A stretch of DNA of 64,000 nucleotides from contig NC_081819.1 in the NCBI RefSeq assembly GCF_030704535.1, positions 21,610,001-21,674,000 of the forward strand. The letters run 5' to 3'. Shown piece after piece: positions 21,961-42,284 of this stretch. The position numbers and the translations under genes were made by a program. The notes beneath the pieces were generated by a model, which was not told where the DNA came from, ran no database searches, and saw nothing but the letters and a program-made list of their open reading frames with translations. The first letter of the stretch is position 1, and each line of letters begins with the position of its first letter. This DNA comes from Vitis vinifera. Taxonomy: Eukaryota > Streptophyta > Magnoliopsida > Vitales > Vitaceae.

Positions 21961-24398
21961 AGGGGAACGAAGAGGATCTTCGGTAAGTCTTTTACTTTTT
22001 TTGGTTTTTTTTTTTTTTTTTCGTTTTTAATTTAAAAAATGGAGATTTTCTTCTTTTGTATTTTTTTTAAACAATATCTAAATTCCTACTACAGGACCGG
22101 TTCTCGCCGGAGATTCCAAAACGGCACGCCGCATCTCCATTCTGGCGCGTGGCACTTTGGCCCGGTAAAAGAGCGCAAGAAACACTCACCATGCACAACT
22201 CCACCCACGCCCCACACCACAGAGCGTGCAGTCACGCATCGGAGAGAGTGCGTTCCTCACGTGAGTGGCATGATTACATAACCGACTAGTCAGTGAAGGC
22301 GTTTGACTGATGACGTTGGTTAAATCTAACTAATTCTTAATTAGTGATAATCCGTTATGCATGCTTGTACTAATTATAATTGCTTCCCAATCAAGTACAA
22401 TTTTGAAAAATTATATATTCTTTTTGAATTTTCACCTCTGTGGGAAGTTAGAACCCCGACCCATCGTAGCCGTCCACGTGGCCTTAATCATGAACCAATC
22501 GCCCACCTTGTTTGACTTTTCTAGCATTTTAGAGCCTTTGCTTTTATCAATACATTTACCAATTTCGTATATTCATTTTTAATTAGTATAAATATTTTAA
22601 AATAGGAAAATAAAAAGGTCGAGACATCAGACAGGAGCATTAATGGGTGGGCTGGTCCACAGTCCTTAGAGTTCAGTGAGAGTGGCTTCTGTCACAAGCG
22701 ACCGCGGAGACTTTTTTTCTCGTTCTTTCTTTCCTTTTTGTTTTTTCTGATAAAATACATAAAAACATTCGTTGAACAACGTTAGGGAACTGAAAGACTT
22801 TCACTTGTTGCTGTCAGTGTTTTTTCCTTCCTTATCTCTTCACGTGACCCTACTTTCCTTTTTTTGTTTTTTCTTTTTCCTCTTATATTTTCGAATTAAA
22901 ATTCAGAAATGGCAAATGATTGTTAATAATACAGGGGAATGGTTGGGTCCAGCTCGGTTCCAGCTCGGTTCTTATTGTTGTTGTGTAAATAATTTCATTC
23001 CATAAAGGTGAATTGATTTTGAAAATGACATTGATCTTGTCATAACAGTTAGAAAGAATCAGTTCTAACCCACAAATACTTCCCAGTTTGTAAAAATAAC
23101 TATAAAACAGAATTACAGTAAGAAAATTTCATTGATTTTTTTTGTTTTTCCCAATGGGTGGTTCCACTGTGGGGTGAGAACCATGGGCCATGACACGTCC
23201 AATGGTGCAGAGGTGCGTGTAGAGAGAAAGATCCTAGAAAACACAAGTTTTAACTGCAATCAGTACAAAGTGGCACATGGTTATGACTAGGGTGTGGGTC
23301 ATATGCTCATACCCACTATTATATGTTTTGGTTTTTGGAATCCCACCACCACTACTTCCATTTTCCCACTTCTCTCGTGCCATTTCTCTGCTTTTTCTCT
23401 TTTGAAGAATCTCCTTTTCAAACATCAAGATGTAATTTGGATGCGCTTAAAACTTACCTTATTATTCCTTAAAATGATAATGATTTTTTAAAGCAATTTT
23501 TAAAAAACATAAAATAAGTATATTCCTACAAACACTCCAGTAAAGACGATTCTTAATTTTATCTCAAAAGGTTAACAGCAGCCAAACCATTCTGCTAAAA
23601 CAACTAGCAAATAGCAAAAACAATAGTTTGTGAAGCTTGGACCCAAAAACCTGAAATATGATTTTAGGCATTTTCCACAGAAAACCAACTGAGATTCCAC
23701 CTAATCCCACTGGGGCACTCATCATAACAGTAAAAACCGAAAGTTGTGATTAATATTAATAAAAAAAATTAAACATGTTTACAGATGCCAGGTGATGCTT
23801 TCATTATGATAATAAGATGCTGGTAAGCTACCAAGACAGATAGAACTTAAAATAAAGCAATGACACAATATAAACAAATATGGTAATGTAAAAAAGGATA
23901 CAATGACAGTAAACAAACATGCATGAGAGACATTGAGTCACAGTGTTCCATGAAATAGTTAAACTTAACTCCAGAAATCTAGGTTTTAATCAGCCCAATC
24001 AGTCATGGGAAACTGAAACATTGAAAATGCCATTGGTTTCCTGGCATGAGGAACAGGATGATGAATAGACTGAAATCAGTACAGCTAGAACTGGTATGAA
24101 ATCAAAGAGCCTATGGACTTAAAAAAGATAAAGAGGTCTATTTTTTAGATGTGAGACAGTGAATGAGAAAAACAAGTCTTATTTTTGTGAACATCAGGAA
24201 CTACACATCTTCCATAGTTTCAAAGTTGGATTTCCACACAGACAAACTAAAGCATTTGTCTTTGTTTATGGAGGGCCACATTTCAAATCTATTCTTCATT
24301 TGTCGATTACAAGAGTAAAAAGAGCACAAATCACACTTGATTTACACATAAAAAGTAAGGAAGGAGCAAGTCCTAGATGCCCTCACCATAAAGCAGAC
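21961..24398. other. CRF upstream region and spacer to the UBC gene
   Basis: About 2.4 kb. CACGTG-type sites occur near 22259, 22475 and 22842. A short tandem CCAGCTCGGTT duplication is at about 22950-22972. The frame at 24159-24614 is the antisense of the UBC last exon. No other gene is seen; the end nearest 24398 is UBC 3' UTR. Confidence 0.5.
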
Positions 24399-32284
<7,886 letters not shown>

Positions 32285-33599
32285 GCCGAAACCCTAACTC
32301 CGACCGCCACGGACGGCTCTAATCTAGAGAGAGAATTTTAGAGAGAGAAAGTTCAGAGCAAATGAAAATAAGTGGGGAGACGGAGAGATGAAGAGATAAA
32401 AGTGAGGTGTACGTCTACCCGACGATTTCAGAGTCTTTCTTTTGCTGAGTTTCTGGTTCAGAAATGATGGCTATTTCTTTAATATTAAACGGACGGCTGT
32501 GGTTGAAGGAGTCTCCACAGTTCCTGTGATTGGTTGTTTTTTTGGGCCCCACTTGACTTTTCCGAAACTGGGTTTTTACTGGTTGAGGTTGTTGACCCTT
32601 AACATCAATGCAATTTTTTAAAAAAAAATTTAATAATTGGTCGAATAATCTTGGTTCTTTATTAATTCATCTCATCAAGTCTTAATTTTATAATTGGTTT
32701 ATATTTTTCATATTTTAATCATTTTTTTTTTTACTAATTTTATCAATTTTTTTATTTAATATCGCACTTCAAACCAAAAAAAAAACATTTTTTAACATTT
32801 GAGATCAAGTTTTTCAAGTCTTTGATCAACATTGTTTAAATAAGTTTGAATAAGGCCAAAATTAAGGTTGTTTGGATAAGTTCAACTAAGGCCTAAATTA
32901 AGCCAAGCTTAAGTCATGTAGAGGTCCAAGTCATGATAAGATTCAAATTATGCAAAAGCTTTAAGTCTAAACAATACCCCAAATCAAGTCAAGACTTTAT
33001 ATTAAAAGTTATTTATCAATTATTTTAAAAGAAATTTACAACGTTTTCTAATACTTTATTGTATTTTTCATATTTGATCTTTTTTTTCTTTTTTCTTTTT
33101 TATGGAAATAAACTAGGAATTAGAGTATTTACATATTTGATTGAAAGATGAATCAAGATTATATTCAAATCCAAACTATATAACATTTTTAGAAAAAAAT
33201 TGACCTCTAAATGAAAAACTAAATTATAAATATTTTTTTTAACTAAATAATTTATTATTCTATCTGTTCTTTATATATTTGACGAAAAATATAAGTATTA
33301 AAGTCTTGATTTATCTTCCATTAATAACATAATAGAATTAGAAATGTTACTTTTTTTATTATAACTATTTATCACTATTTTTTAGTCACCTTTATTTTTT
33401 AGATTTAAGAATTTATTGTTCTTCGTAACTAACACGTCATCTCTAAAAGTCATACATTTTACAATAATTATTGATGCATTACCTCATATGTCTACTTATA
33501 GCCATTTTTATCATACTATTAAAATATCTAATAACATAACATAATGTACTTATATTCTCTACTATTGGATCATCAAAATTTAATTTAAAATTTTTGTTA
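32285..33599. other. UBC 5' UTR, promoter and AT-rich spacer
   Basis: The leader directly upstream of the UBC ATG contains GAGA-type tracts (about 32320-32395). A GGGCCC core lies near 32544. From 32600 the sequence is AT-rich with no supported frame; imperfect repeats of AAGTTTGAATAAGGCC-like text occur at about 32840-32900. Confidence 0.5.
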
Positions 33600-35010
33600 T
33601 TCGGAGGAATTCAACGAATCTTAATTTCAACCATTTTGAGGGACCTCACATCTTTCATTTTAAAAGATAAAAGTTAGTTATATATTACATATTCTTGTAA
33701 ATTTTGAAAGTTTAGGTAGTTTTCTCAATAACAAGAAAGACGTTGCGTTTGATCTTCTTAAACATCATATTATTTATATGAATCCATACATTCCACGAGA
33801 TGATGACAACTTTTTTTTATAGGAAGGTTGAAAATTTTGTAATTAATTTTATAGTTTTTATACACCATTTCAGTCTAAAATAATAATAGTAATAATTAAA
33901 AAAAACCACCTTCAAACAAAAAGATGTCTAAGACAATTAAATTTGATGTGATCCCAAATTATTTTAACAAAAGTACAATTTTTAAAAACATGGTCAATGC
34001 TTTCAATGTCTTGATGGTATAGACGACGCATGTTTGAAAATTTTATTTTTCTAGCTATTAGGTACTCCTAAGTAAGAAATACATTTCTATTAACTAGCCA
34101 TAAGAAATTTTGTATTTTTGATATAAGATTTAATTTCCAAATCCACCCTAGAATTTTAAATTTAGAATGCATTAAAGGCTTTCTCATTGTTCAATTAGTT
34201 GACTTAAGAATGAACTTATAACCTTAAGAGAAACCCCGAAAAATCCTATTACAAAAAGGAGACGATGGAATAGGGATTGCTTTAATATTTGATAGAATAC
34301 TTGGATGAAGGATTCAAAAAATAAACGGTAGATTTCACTATTTGGAATTATAATTTATAAAGTCATACACTTTGACATCACAATTGATGCAATGTAAATG
34401 ATTTTCATCTACAAAAGAAATAAAGGTGACATGTAAACCCAATAATCTATTTATAAATAGGGTTTCCTCCCATCTCCTATGCACTATTTTAGCCCAATTT
34501 AAATATATTTTCTATATTTACTAACTTTCTTCCAAACAATGAAATCTTTTTTTTTTTTTTTTTTTTTGAAGAAATTAAAAAAATCGTTGTTTCTAACATA
34601 CTTTTCTCTCACAATCCTAACCCAAATGCTATTACTATCCATAAATTTCTCAACCCTAGTTTAGTAATTAAAGTTTTATTAATGTCTTCATTCCTCTTAA
34701 TTCCTTAAATTTAAGTTTACAAACCTCTTCCCAAACTATCAAAGGAAATCCCCTAGGCTTATGAGATCTTACAATCTGGTAACCATAAGAAGTTTTTATT
34801 AATTATATCTAAATCTTCGTTATTCCTCTTTACAAGTTTAAAACAAAGAGGGAGGTTAGTCAATTTAGTTAATTAAGGCTATTATGCTAAGTTTTTTTTT
34901 CGGGATTTAAGAACTACTTGACAAAAACTATTTATGTTAATTTTACCTTGAATTATTAGACAATCAAGATATTTACTAATGTCACCAGGAATGCTTAAAG
35001 CTTCCCCTAG
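33600..35010 (-). mobile_element. old LINE (L1-like) remnant
   Basis: On the minus strand, in order, LINE reverse-transcriptase C-terminal and zinc-knuckle-like pieces can be read: EALSIPGDISKYLDCLIIQG (about 34915-35005), LITKLGLRNLW (about 34620-34680) and HQDIESIDHVFKNCTFVKII (about 33955-34015). The coding pieces are separated by stops and AT-rich decay. I see no intact end or target duplication. It differs clearly from the LINE type in the UBC intron and appears older. Confidence 0.65.
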
Positions 35011-36187
35011 CCTTTTTTTTTTTTCATAGCTCTTTGAATATTATTACTAGAAATCTGGACGGATGATTTATGAAAATTCACAAGCTATCCTAACAAGACA
35101 CAAAAATTATTCCAAATATATATATATAACCATAGAAATGGAGAGTTGGATGATACGAAATTAGTACCCTGGTTTTTCTTCTTTGGAAAATGTACTGTAC
35201 ACGGTTTTTATTTTGGACTGTGTGACACCGTATTTCCAAGACATCAATAATGATTCAAAGTACAAATAAGGGCCAGGCCATCCGAAAGGGTCCTTGAAGT
35301 CTACCAATCTTTATGGTCCAACCTAAAAGAACATTCACGCACGATTTCTGAACAAGAAATTTAAAGTTGGATTTGACAACTGCAATTCCAATCCAATCTT
35401 ATCCCTAAACAAAAGGCATTATAGTGTCGGCATAACTCCCACTTTATATTATATCATTACAAAATTAGCCTGAAATTATAAATTTTTTAAAAATCATTTT
35501 CTCAAATCCACCTAAATATTAAAATTATTACGTGGAAATGAGAATTAATATTATTTTTTTTTTCTTATAAAATAGTATCATAAATAATGGTAAACTATAA
35601 AAAAGAACATGATCATTTGGATTCGTTTGATTTCAATCCCACGAAGCAAAGGACAAAAGGGGATAAATAAAGATTATCTTTCCACAATGATCGATTACAA
35701 TATGATTAAAATCACAACTCAATAATCCTAAATGAATGTAAGAATCTTCTCTCACTAAGCAAAGTGGCAATCTTCCATTGCCCTTTTCTTTCTTTTTTCT
35801 TTTTGCTCTTTTATGGATCTTGTGATACGTTTCTCAAATACACGTTACACCTTTATCTCCCTTTTTTCCCTTTCTCTGTTCTCTGAAGTAATGATAAACG
35901 GACAGCTGTCATGATCCTCCATCAATCCATTCAAAAGGAATTTTATTGTTATTATTATTATTTTATTTTTATTTTCCTTTTTGCCTTTTTGAAGCAAAAT
36001 AAGAAAGAAAGGAATAAATCCCAACAAATTCAATCAAACCCAAAAACCCATGTGTCCATCTTTTCTTCTCTATAAGGAAAGAATATAGGTGTATATAAAT
36101 ATTAGATTATACATACACATATATAATATATATATATATATATAAACAACCCCACCCCAACCTCAGCTTCTTCAAGTGAAAACGATT
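35011..36187. other. AT-rich spacer downstream of the NHL gene
   Basis: AT-rich spacer with an (AT)n run at about 36124-36144. No supported gene. The part just below 36188 should be the 3' UTR of the NHL gene. Confidence 0.5.
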
Positions 36188-37331
36188 TCAGTGAAAGTTG
36201 ATCCTGCAAACAACGCAACCCACTCGATCAGAGGGCGAGCAAATCAAGTGTATAGACCATGACATTTCACCCATGCAATAGTCGCATTAATTTATAATTA
36301 ATGGTACCAAACCCCACTTAATATTTTTTTCAGAACTCTTGGTTTATGTTTGAATCACAAATGCAGAAAGAAAAAGAAAAAAAAAAAAATCAAATATAAT
36401 AATAATTAAAAAGGGAAAGAAGAGACATAAAGTTTGAAAATATAAGAGAAAAGTCTAATAAGTTTAAATATGTGTTTTTTTTAAAAAAAATTACAGAAAT
36501 TATATGTGTGCCGAAAAATAAAATCAGGGGTTTAATCCAAAGTTCAAAGATTTTTATAATAAGATTTAGAAGGGAATATGATTATAGGAAGTATAAACAT
36601 TCTTACCATTTGAGCACATTAACGGTGCATTTGGGCATGTCGCCACCGTCGAGCTTCTTCAAGGCGACGTCCCCGCATGAAATATGCATCCCCACGGTCC
36701 CTATCCTCCAACCCCCCACACCTAAACTGACCCTAGTCCGAACCACCACAGAAACCACCATGGCTCTGCTTCGGTACCGAGCCTTCAGCTTCGCTCCAAC
36801 CTCATCAGCGACCAAGACATTCTTCTCATGTACAGTCCACTTCACGACCGTTGTACTCTTCTTCCCTTGAGTGAACTCGCCCGAACTCCCCGATCCCAAC
36901 TCGGTCTCATCCTCCCCAAGCCCAGCGGTCAGCGTCACACTTGTCTTGCCGTATCTGAACGTTATCTTGTCGTTAGGGTTCCTCACTTCCACCTTGACGG
37001 CCGTTTGCGAATCTATATATGTGGCATCAGATTTGACGGTGACGTTGAAGCGTTGGATCTTGAGAGACTGTAGATGAAAAACCGGAACTTTCGGATTGAA
37101 CCAGAGGTAGAAAAATGCTCCACCAAGGAAAAGGATAATTATGAGAATGAAAGAGAAAATGCAGAAGAAGCAGCAGAAGATACGACAGCAGCTCCTGCGC
37201 CTCCTCTTCACTGGAAACGTTGAAGGAAGAATCGGCTTTCGGAGCCCCGGTTTCGGGGGGAGCCGCACTGGCGCGTTGGGGTCTCTGTAACCCGGTGGTT
37301 TCTGGAGAACTGGTTTTGGCGGTTCGGCCAT
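36188..37331 (-). CDS. NDR1/HIN1-like (NHL) LEA_2-domain membrane protein
   Basis: A 246-residue type II membrane protein of the NHL/LEA hydroxyproline-rich family, several of which act at the plasma membrane in defence or osmotic responses. Exon 1 is 37331-36607 and exon 2 only 36203-36188 (16 bases). A Pro-rich cytosolic head (residues 1-40) is followed by the basic patch KRRRRSCCR, a Cys-containing membrane span (about 52-77) and a LEA_2-type beta domain starting FYLWFNPKVPVFHLQSLK and including VEVRNPNDKITFRYG and GEFTQGKKSTTVVKW. The C-terminus is KKLDGGDMPKCTVNVLKW followed by INFH from exon 2. Reading through the donor would stop right after LKW, giving 242 residues; the spliced form matches the family ending LKWINxH. 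The donor is AAATG|GTAAGA and the acceptor TGTTTGCAG|G. Confidence 0.9.
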
Positions 37332-37391
37332 TCCTCAATTCGATTTTTCCTTTTTCTTTTTTAACTATGCTCTGTATGGCTCTCGAGAATC

Positions 37392-37902
37392 CTGCAAAAA
37401 CAAAATTTATCTTGCTCTATTTGGTTGCCGACAAACCTGCAGAAAAACGAAAATTGTTCATATCGCTTGTTTTGGTTTCTGTAAATTGAGAAGTCGCCTC
37501 GACTGAGCCGGATACTTGAATTAGGCTCAGTTGAGTTGAACTTCTTTTGTTTCTAAATCTTCTCGCCGATCGAACGGAAAAATGTGATGTTCACATTAAA
37601 AAAATTCCCCATTACGGCCGTGAAAATTTGATAATTGTTTCCGGTAGATTTGAATGCATTAAACGAGGCTGCATCTGATGTTAGAAATAACAAGCGATGA
37701 CCGAAATGGAATCCAACAAAATCTGAGAATTCAATGCCATTAATCCTCCCAAACTTGTGATGCAAATCCAGATTACTCAATCACGAACAACAAAATTTGA
37801 ATCAAATTACACGCAATAAAATCCGAAACAATCTTGAAAAAACGAAGGGAAATTATAGGAAAAAAAAAAACGGCAGAAAATAACATGCAGAGACATACAA
37901 AC
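37392..37902 (-). other. probable intron in the 5' UTR of the NHL gene
   Basis: On the minus strand a donor-like GAG|GTTTGT at 37903/37902 and a strong acceptor TTTTTGCAG at 37392 bracket an AT-rich stretch. The acceptor lies 60 bases before the ATG. An upstream leader exon near 37903-38100 is inferred; no transcript evidence is available here. Confidence 0.45.
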
Positions 37903-39594
37903 CTCAACAGGAGCACATTGGCGCAAATCTCGAGAAAGAAATCCAGTAAGATGCGGCCCAAAATTGATGGAGAAACTGAAGGAGATTAAAGATTGGGAGA
38001 TCTGATCTGACGAGAAGGAGAATATGGCCAAACAGTCCAGAGATAGAGAGAGGAGAGAGAAGAGAAAGATTGTCTTGTTATGGAAAACTCGGGGTGGCAG
38101 AAATTTAATCAGCGAGATTCACGCGCGGCTCTCATATGCTGACATGGCGGGAAAGTTTCTGCCACTCTTCTCCTCAGCTCTCTACTCCAGCTTTCCTCTT
38201 TCATTTTCAAAATTACAAAAATACCCTTCCTAACAAACCAAAATTAATTCCTACAAACTAAAATAAAAATAAATTTATTAAATATCATTATAAATTGTAT
38301 ATTAATATTTGTTATTGATACTAAAACTTAGATATAATATTCTTTTATACTATAAAATTTTAGTGACCAAATATGATTACAGTTGTAACCCAACACTAAC
38401 GACTAAGATGCAATTATTAATTCATATGAAAAATCATAATAAAATTTAAAGTAGCAGACAGCTGACATTATGATATAAAGGATAGTTTTGGAAATTCATA
38501 TTTGTGCAAGGACAGTATAGTAATAGTGTAAATTCATATAATTATTATTTAACGATCTAATTACAGGTGTGATGGTGGAGCGGAGTTGAATGCTACTCGT
38601 TCGTCCACGTGGACGGGCTCTGGGCAGCCGTTATCCAGTACGGTGTCGTTTTCGCTAACGACAACTTCCAGAAGAATACGTTGAAAGCCTTTCTTTAATT
38701 ACGCCAATACCCTTAACCGCGGCCCTTATTTACAATCGATGTCACTGTAGTATATAGTTTATGTAACGCAGAAGCAATCACATCACACAGTTGGGGCTTT
38801 TGGTCATTTTTGATGTGGTCCGGGACTATATTCATGGATTAAAAGAAAAAAACTATTTTTTATTAATTATTATAATTCATTCATTAAATTATAATTATAA
38901 ACTTTTCATTCCCCTACTTAAAAAATTTAAAAGTTTGTTTAGTCATAGGATTTAAATACGATTTTCTATTTTTAAAACTAGAAAACCGTTTTTAAAAATT
39001 TCTCACATTGGTTGTTAGTATATAAAATCATTTTTAAAAATATTTAAAAATAAGTATAAGTTATTTTTATCAAATTTTAAAAATAAAAGGACTTTTTGAC
39101 CATATTTTTTAAAAGTTATTTTTTGTTTTTTAATTTAAAAATATTTTTAAAAAATAAATTTAGAAAATATAGTGAATTGGATGCTTATGTTTTTAAAATA
39201 TTTTTTATTTTTGAATAAACTTTCAACAATATATAATGAAAATTTTATTGATTTTGTGCAGAAAGGCATTTTATAATGATGATAAAAGGTCATGGATTAT
39301 GACCTAGAAAAGAAAGTATTGTTTATGAATTTTATTTTCTCGGAAGGCAATCATGTATGTATGTTCCCCCCTGGCACTAAAATTGAAACGATACATGACC
39401 CACCAAAGTGGCAGACAACCCAACGGTTCACACAAAATTAATACAAAATGCCTGGAAAAAATGACAACATTAGAATCCACAGCCCATCCCAACAACACCG
39501 ACCACCTTTTTATTTTTTTTTTCCGCCCACCATAGCATGGCCTCACATTATTAAAATATGGTAGATAAGGAAAAAGATTGTAGACCTCAAAACT

Positions 39595-39598
<4 letters not shown>

Positions 39599-39630
<32 letters not shown>
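39599..39630. repeat. (AT)n microsatellite
   Basis: About sixteen uninterrupted TA/AT units in the NHL-RRP41 spacer. Confidence 0.9.
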
Positions 39631-39633
<3 letters not shown>

Positions 39634-40666
39634 GTAAGAGAAAGTGAATATTGATTATTAATTTGACTTTTTAAAAGCTTAAGTTATATTTTTGAAGTAT
39701 TTTTAAAAAATAGTTTTGAAAAGAAAATAATTTTTAAAAACTGTTATATAATATTTTATAAACAAAAGCTCGTATATGAACTTGAAATGTTTTTTAGTAT
39801 GAAAATACATTATTTTTTATTTTAAAATATATATATATATTTTTATTTTCACTAATATTTTTATTTTGTATAACAATAACCGTTTAAAAGCATAATTATC
39901 AAACTATCATTAAAAATTAATGATAGTTTATATAATTTGGTTGAGGAATAAGAAATTATTTTTTTGTATTTGTTTAAATAAAAGTAATTATATAAACAAT
40001 AAAATTTTTGAAAATAATAATAGTGATGATTCACGAATCTTTTAATAAAACTATTAGTGGTGTTTGAATATATAAACATAATAATAATAATAATAATGAT
40101 TTTTGACAATAAGTATATATAAAAAAATTATAAATAATTTTTTTTTGAAGTATTTGAAAAATTATCAAAGGATGGTTTTCAAAATTTTATCCAACACTTC
40201 ATTTTTATTAAAAAAAACACTTTTATAAGGATTAGAAATCATGTCTAATCCCTCTTAAAATCACCCCCAAAAGAGCCGTTAATTATAATATTAAAAATTA
40301 AACTATTTTGAAGGATAAATATATGCATAAAATGAGTCAAATCCATTCAGAAGACTCCAAACGGTCAATGGAACACACCCATTGCTGCTCTAACATGGGG
40401 GCGAGTGTAATATACTAATATCTTGAACAATGCAAGGGCCTTTTAGTCATTTTGCAAATGAGGATAGAAATTGAATTAGAAAATTTATTTAAGTTGGGGA
40501 AATGGGAGGCCGCTATTTGAGTTGGGTCTTCATTGTCATGATGGTTGCTCAGTCCATTTTTCTTACTTTAATTAAAATTTTTGTCGGCAAAATATTTTAA
40601 TTATTATTAAATTTAGTATTGATCTATAAATTTTTATTCCAATATTAATATAACTTTATATATAAG

Positions 40667-40740
40667 AGTTGGGCCCAGCTTCGGCCCAATAAGGTAGTTG
40701 GGCCCAGCTTTGGCCCAATACGGTAGTTGGGCCGGGGTGG
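40667..40740. promoter_or_regulatory. 29-bp tandem repeat built of site II motifs
   Basis: Two full units (40667-40695, 40696-40724) and a partial third each start AGTTGGGCCCAGCTT and end GGCCCAATA(A/C)GGT. Each full unit carries a TGGGCC/GGCCCA palindrome plus a second GGCCCA; another TGGGCC follows near 40795. Site II motifs are common in promoters of plant ribosome-biogenesis and RNA-processing genes, and the next gene, RRP41, processes rRNA. The distance to its probable leader (about 650 bases) makes the assignment tentative. Confidence 0.5.
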
Positions 40741-41483
40741 CAGTCACGTCAGACACACAGTTAGGGTAAACCAAAAAGTGAGTTGGATTGGGCTGGGCCA
40801 ATACACTCATTTTCTCCATCTTTTTTTCCACATATAAAATAATTACAAGTTTACTAATTTTAAGAATAAAATAAAAAATTTAGGAAAACTTTCCATTTTT
40901 TTTCCTTGTTTTTAAATTACGGGTTGGGAACTATTTTAAATAAAATTAGGAAAACGCGTTAAAAAAATTATTTTATATTTTATATTTTTAAGAATAAAAG
41001 ATTTGTGTTTCTATAAAATATTGAAGGTTGTTTTAAAAAATAATTATATTAATATATAGGACGATTAAAATAAAATATTATACATAAAAATTATTTTAAA
41101 ATATTAAAAATAGATTAAAAATATTTTATGTTGTTAAATATTTTTTTTTATAAAAATTAAAATTAGTTTTTATAAACTATTTTTTTTTTTAAAATGTTTT
41201 TTCAAACGGTTTTTACGGGTTTTACTGATCTTTGTATTTTGTTAAGGGTTGAAATATTGCTAAGTTCACAAATTTAAAATTACAGATGAAAATTTTATTT
41301 TCTAAAAACTAACATAATTTAGCCTAAATAAAATAAATAGAAAAAAAATGAAAATTTAATTTAAAACCCTTGCAAAACCCCCGAACGTGCTGTTCACCCT
41401 ACACCTTGCCGGAAGGAGAGAGAGCACTGGTCGCCCTCGCCATCGATACGCCTCCACCGGGCACCACTTCTAGGCCTAAACGG

Positions 41484-42270
41484 GTTCGTTTTTCTCTTTT
41501 TTGCTCTCCCTATTTTTTTTTTTTTGATCTTTTGGAATTTCTTTATCATCGTACCTTAATTGAGTTTCATTCTCTGTTGTGCATTTCTGATAATTGTTGG
41601 TGAGGATTGATTTGGGTTAGCTGGGTTTCTTGCTTTTGGTTAAAGGGTTTCTGGGCAAGTGATTGTTTTCGAGGAAAATTTCAATTTATTCTTGAATCTC
41701 GATGTTGATTGTAAGGTGTAAACATGTATTTACTCATACAAGCGCCACACCCAAATTTGAAAATTGCATTATCAAGCTAATAGTTCTGAAACATTTGTTT
41801 GAAAAAGCAATTTTTAGCTGTTTTTAAAGATTATGAATTTTATATCACTCCATTGAGATGATACTCTCAGCATCAGGAGTCATCTCTCCTTGGGAAAGTG
41901 TACTTCTGTATTTGAAATTTCGTGAGTAAATGTGTAATCTGTGTGTTTTCAATTTCCGAAGTTGAAACCATGATTGGGAAGTATGTGATCAAGGGAGGAG
42001 GTTTTCTCTGGGAGGTCTTGGGTTTTCTCTCCTTAATTTTCATTTTTTGATGATATCTCATGACACATAATTAGAAGTTCAGTTTGGGGTTTAAATCCCT
42101 TCTTGCATGTTTCCTTTTTTTTTTTTTACTGTATTTTTTTAGCTTTATCCAGTGATGCTAAATGCCATTCTTTTATTTGAATTAGGGTTTCCTTGCGTTT
42201 TGTTATTTTGTAAACTAACGGTCCTCTAAATTTTCCTACTATTTACAACTTGAACTTTTCTTTAGTTCAG
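41484..42270 (+). other. probable intron in the 5' UTR of RRP41
   Basis: A GC-rich leader-like stretch at about 41378-41483 ends in ACGG|GTTCGT. The next strong acceptor, TTTAGTTCAG at 42261-42270, lies 14 bases before the RRP41 ATG. T-rich sequence between them fits a 787-base leader intron. Inferred from signals only. Confidence 0.5.
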
Positions 42271-42284
42271 GATTTGTAGTAATT

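Larger units (their letters stand above)
38032..41370. other. gene-poor spacer between NHL and RRP41
   Basis: About 3.3 kb of mostly AT-rich DNA. It holds an (AT)n microsatellite at 39599-39630, AT-rich stretches at 38935-39190 and 39650-40260 that look like decayed MITE or other transposon sequence but lack clear ends, and the site II repeat at 40667-40740. No gene is supported. Confidence 0.5.

Noticed and set aside
38935-39190. Possible MITE in the NHL-RRP41 spacer
   Set aside because: AT-rich with repeated A/T blocks, but I could not define inverted ends or a target duplication.
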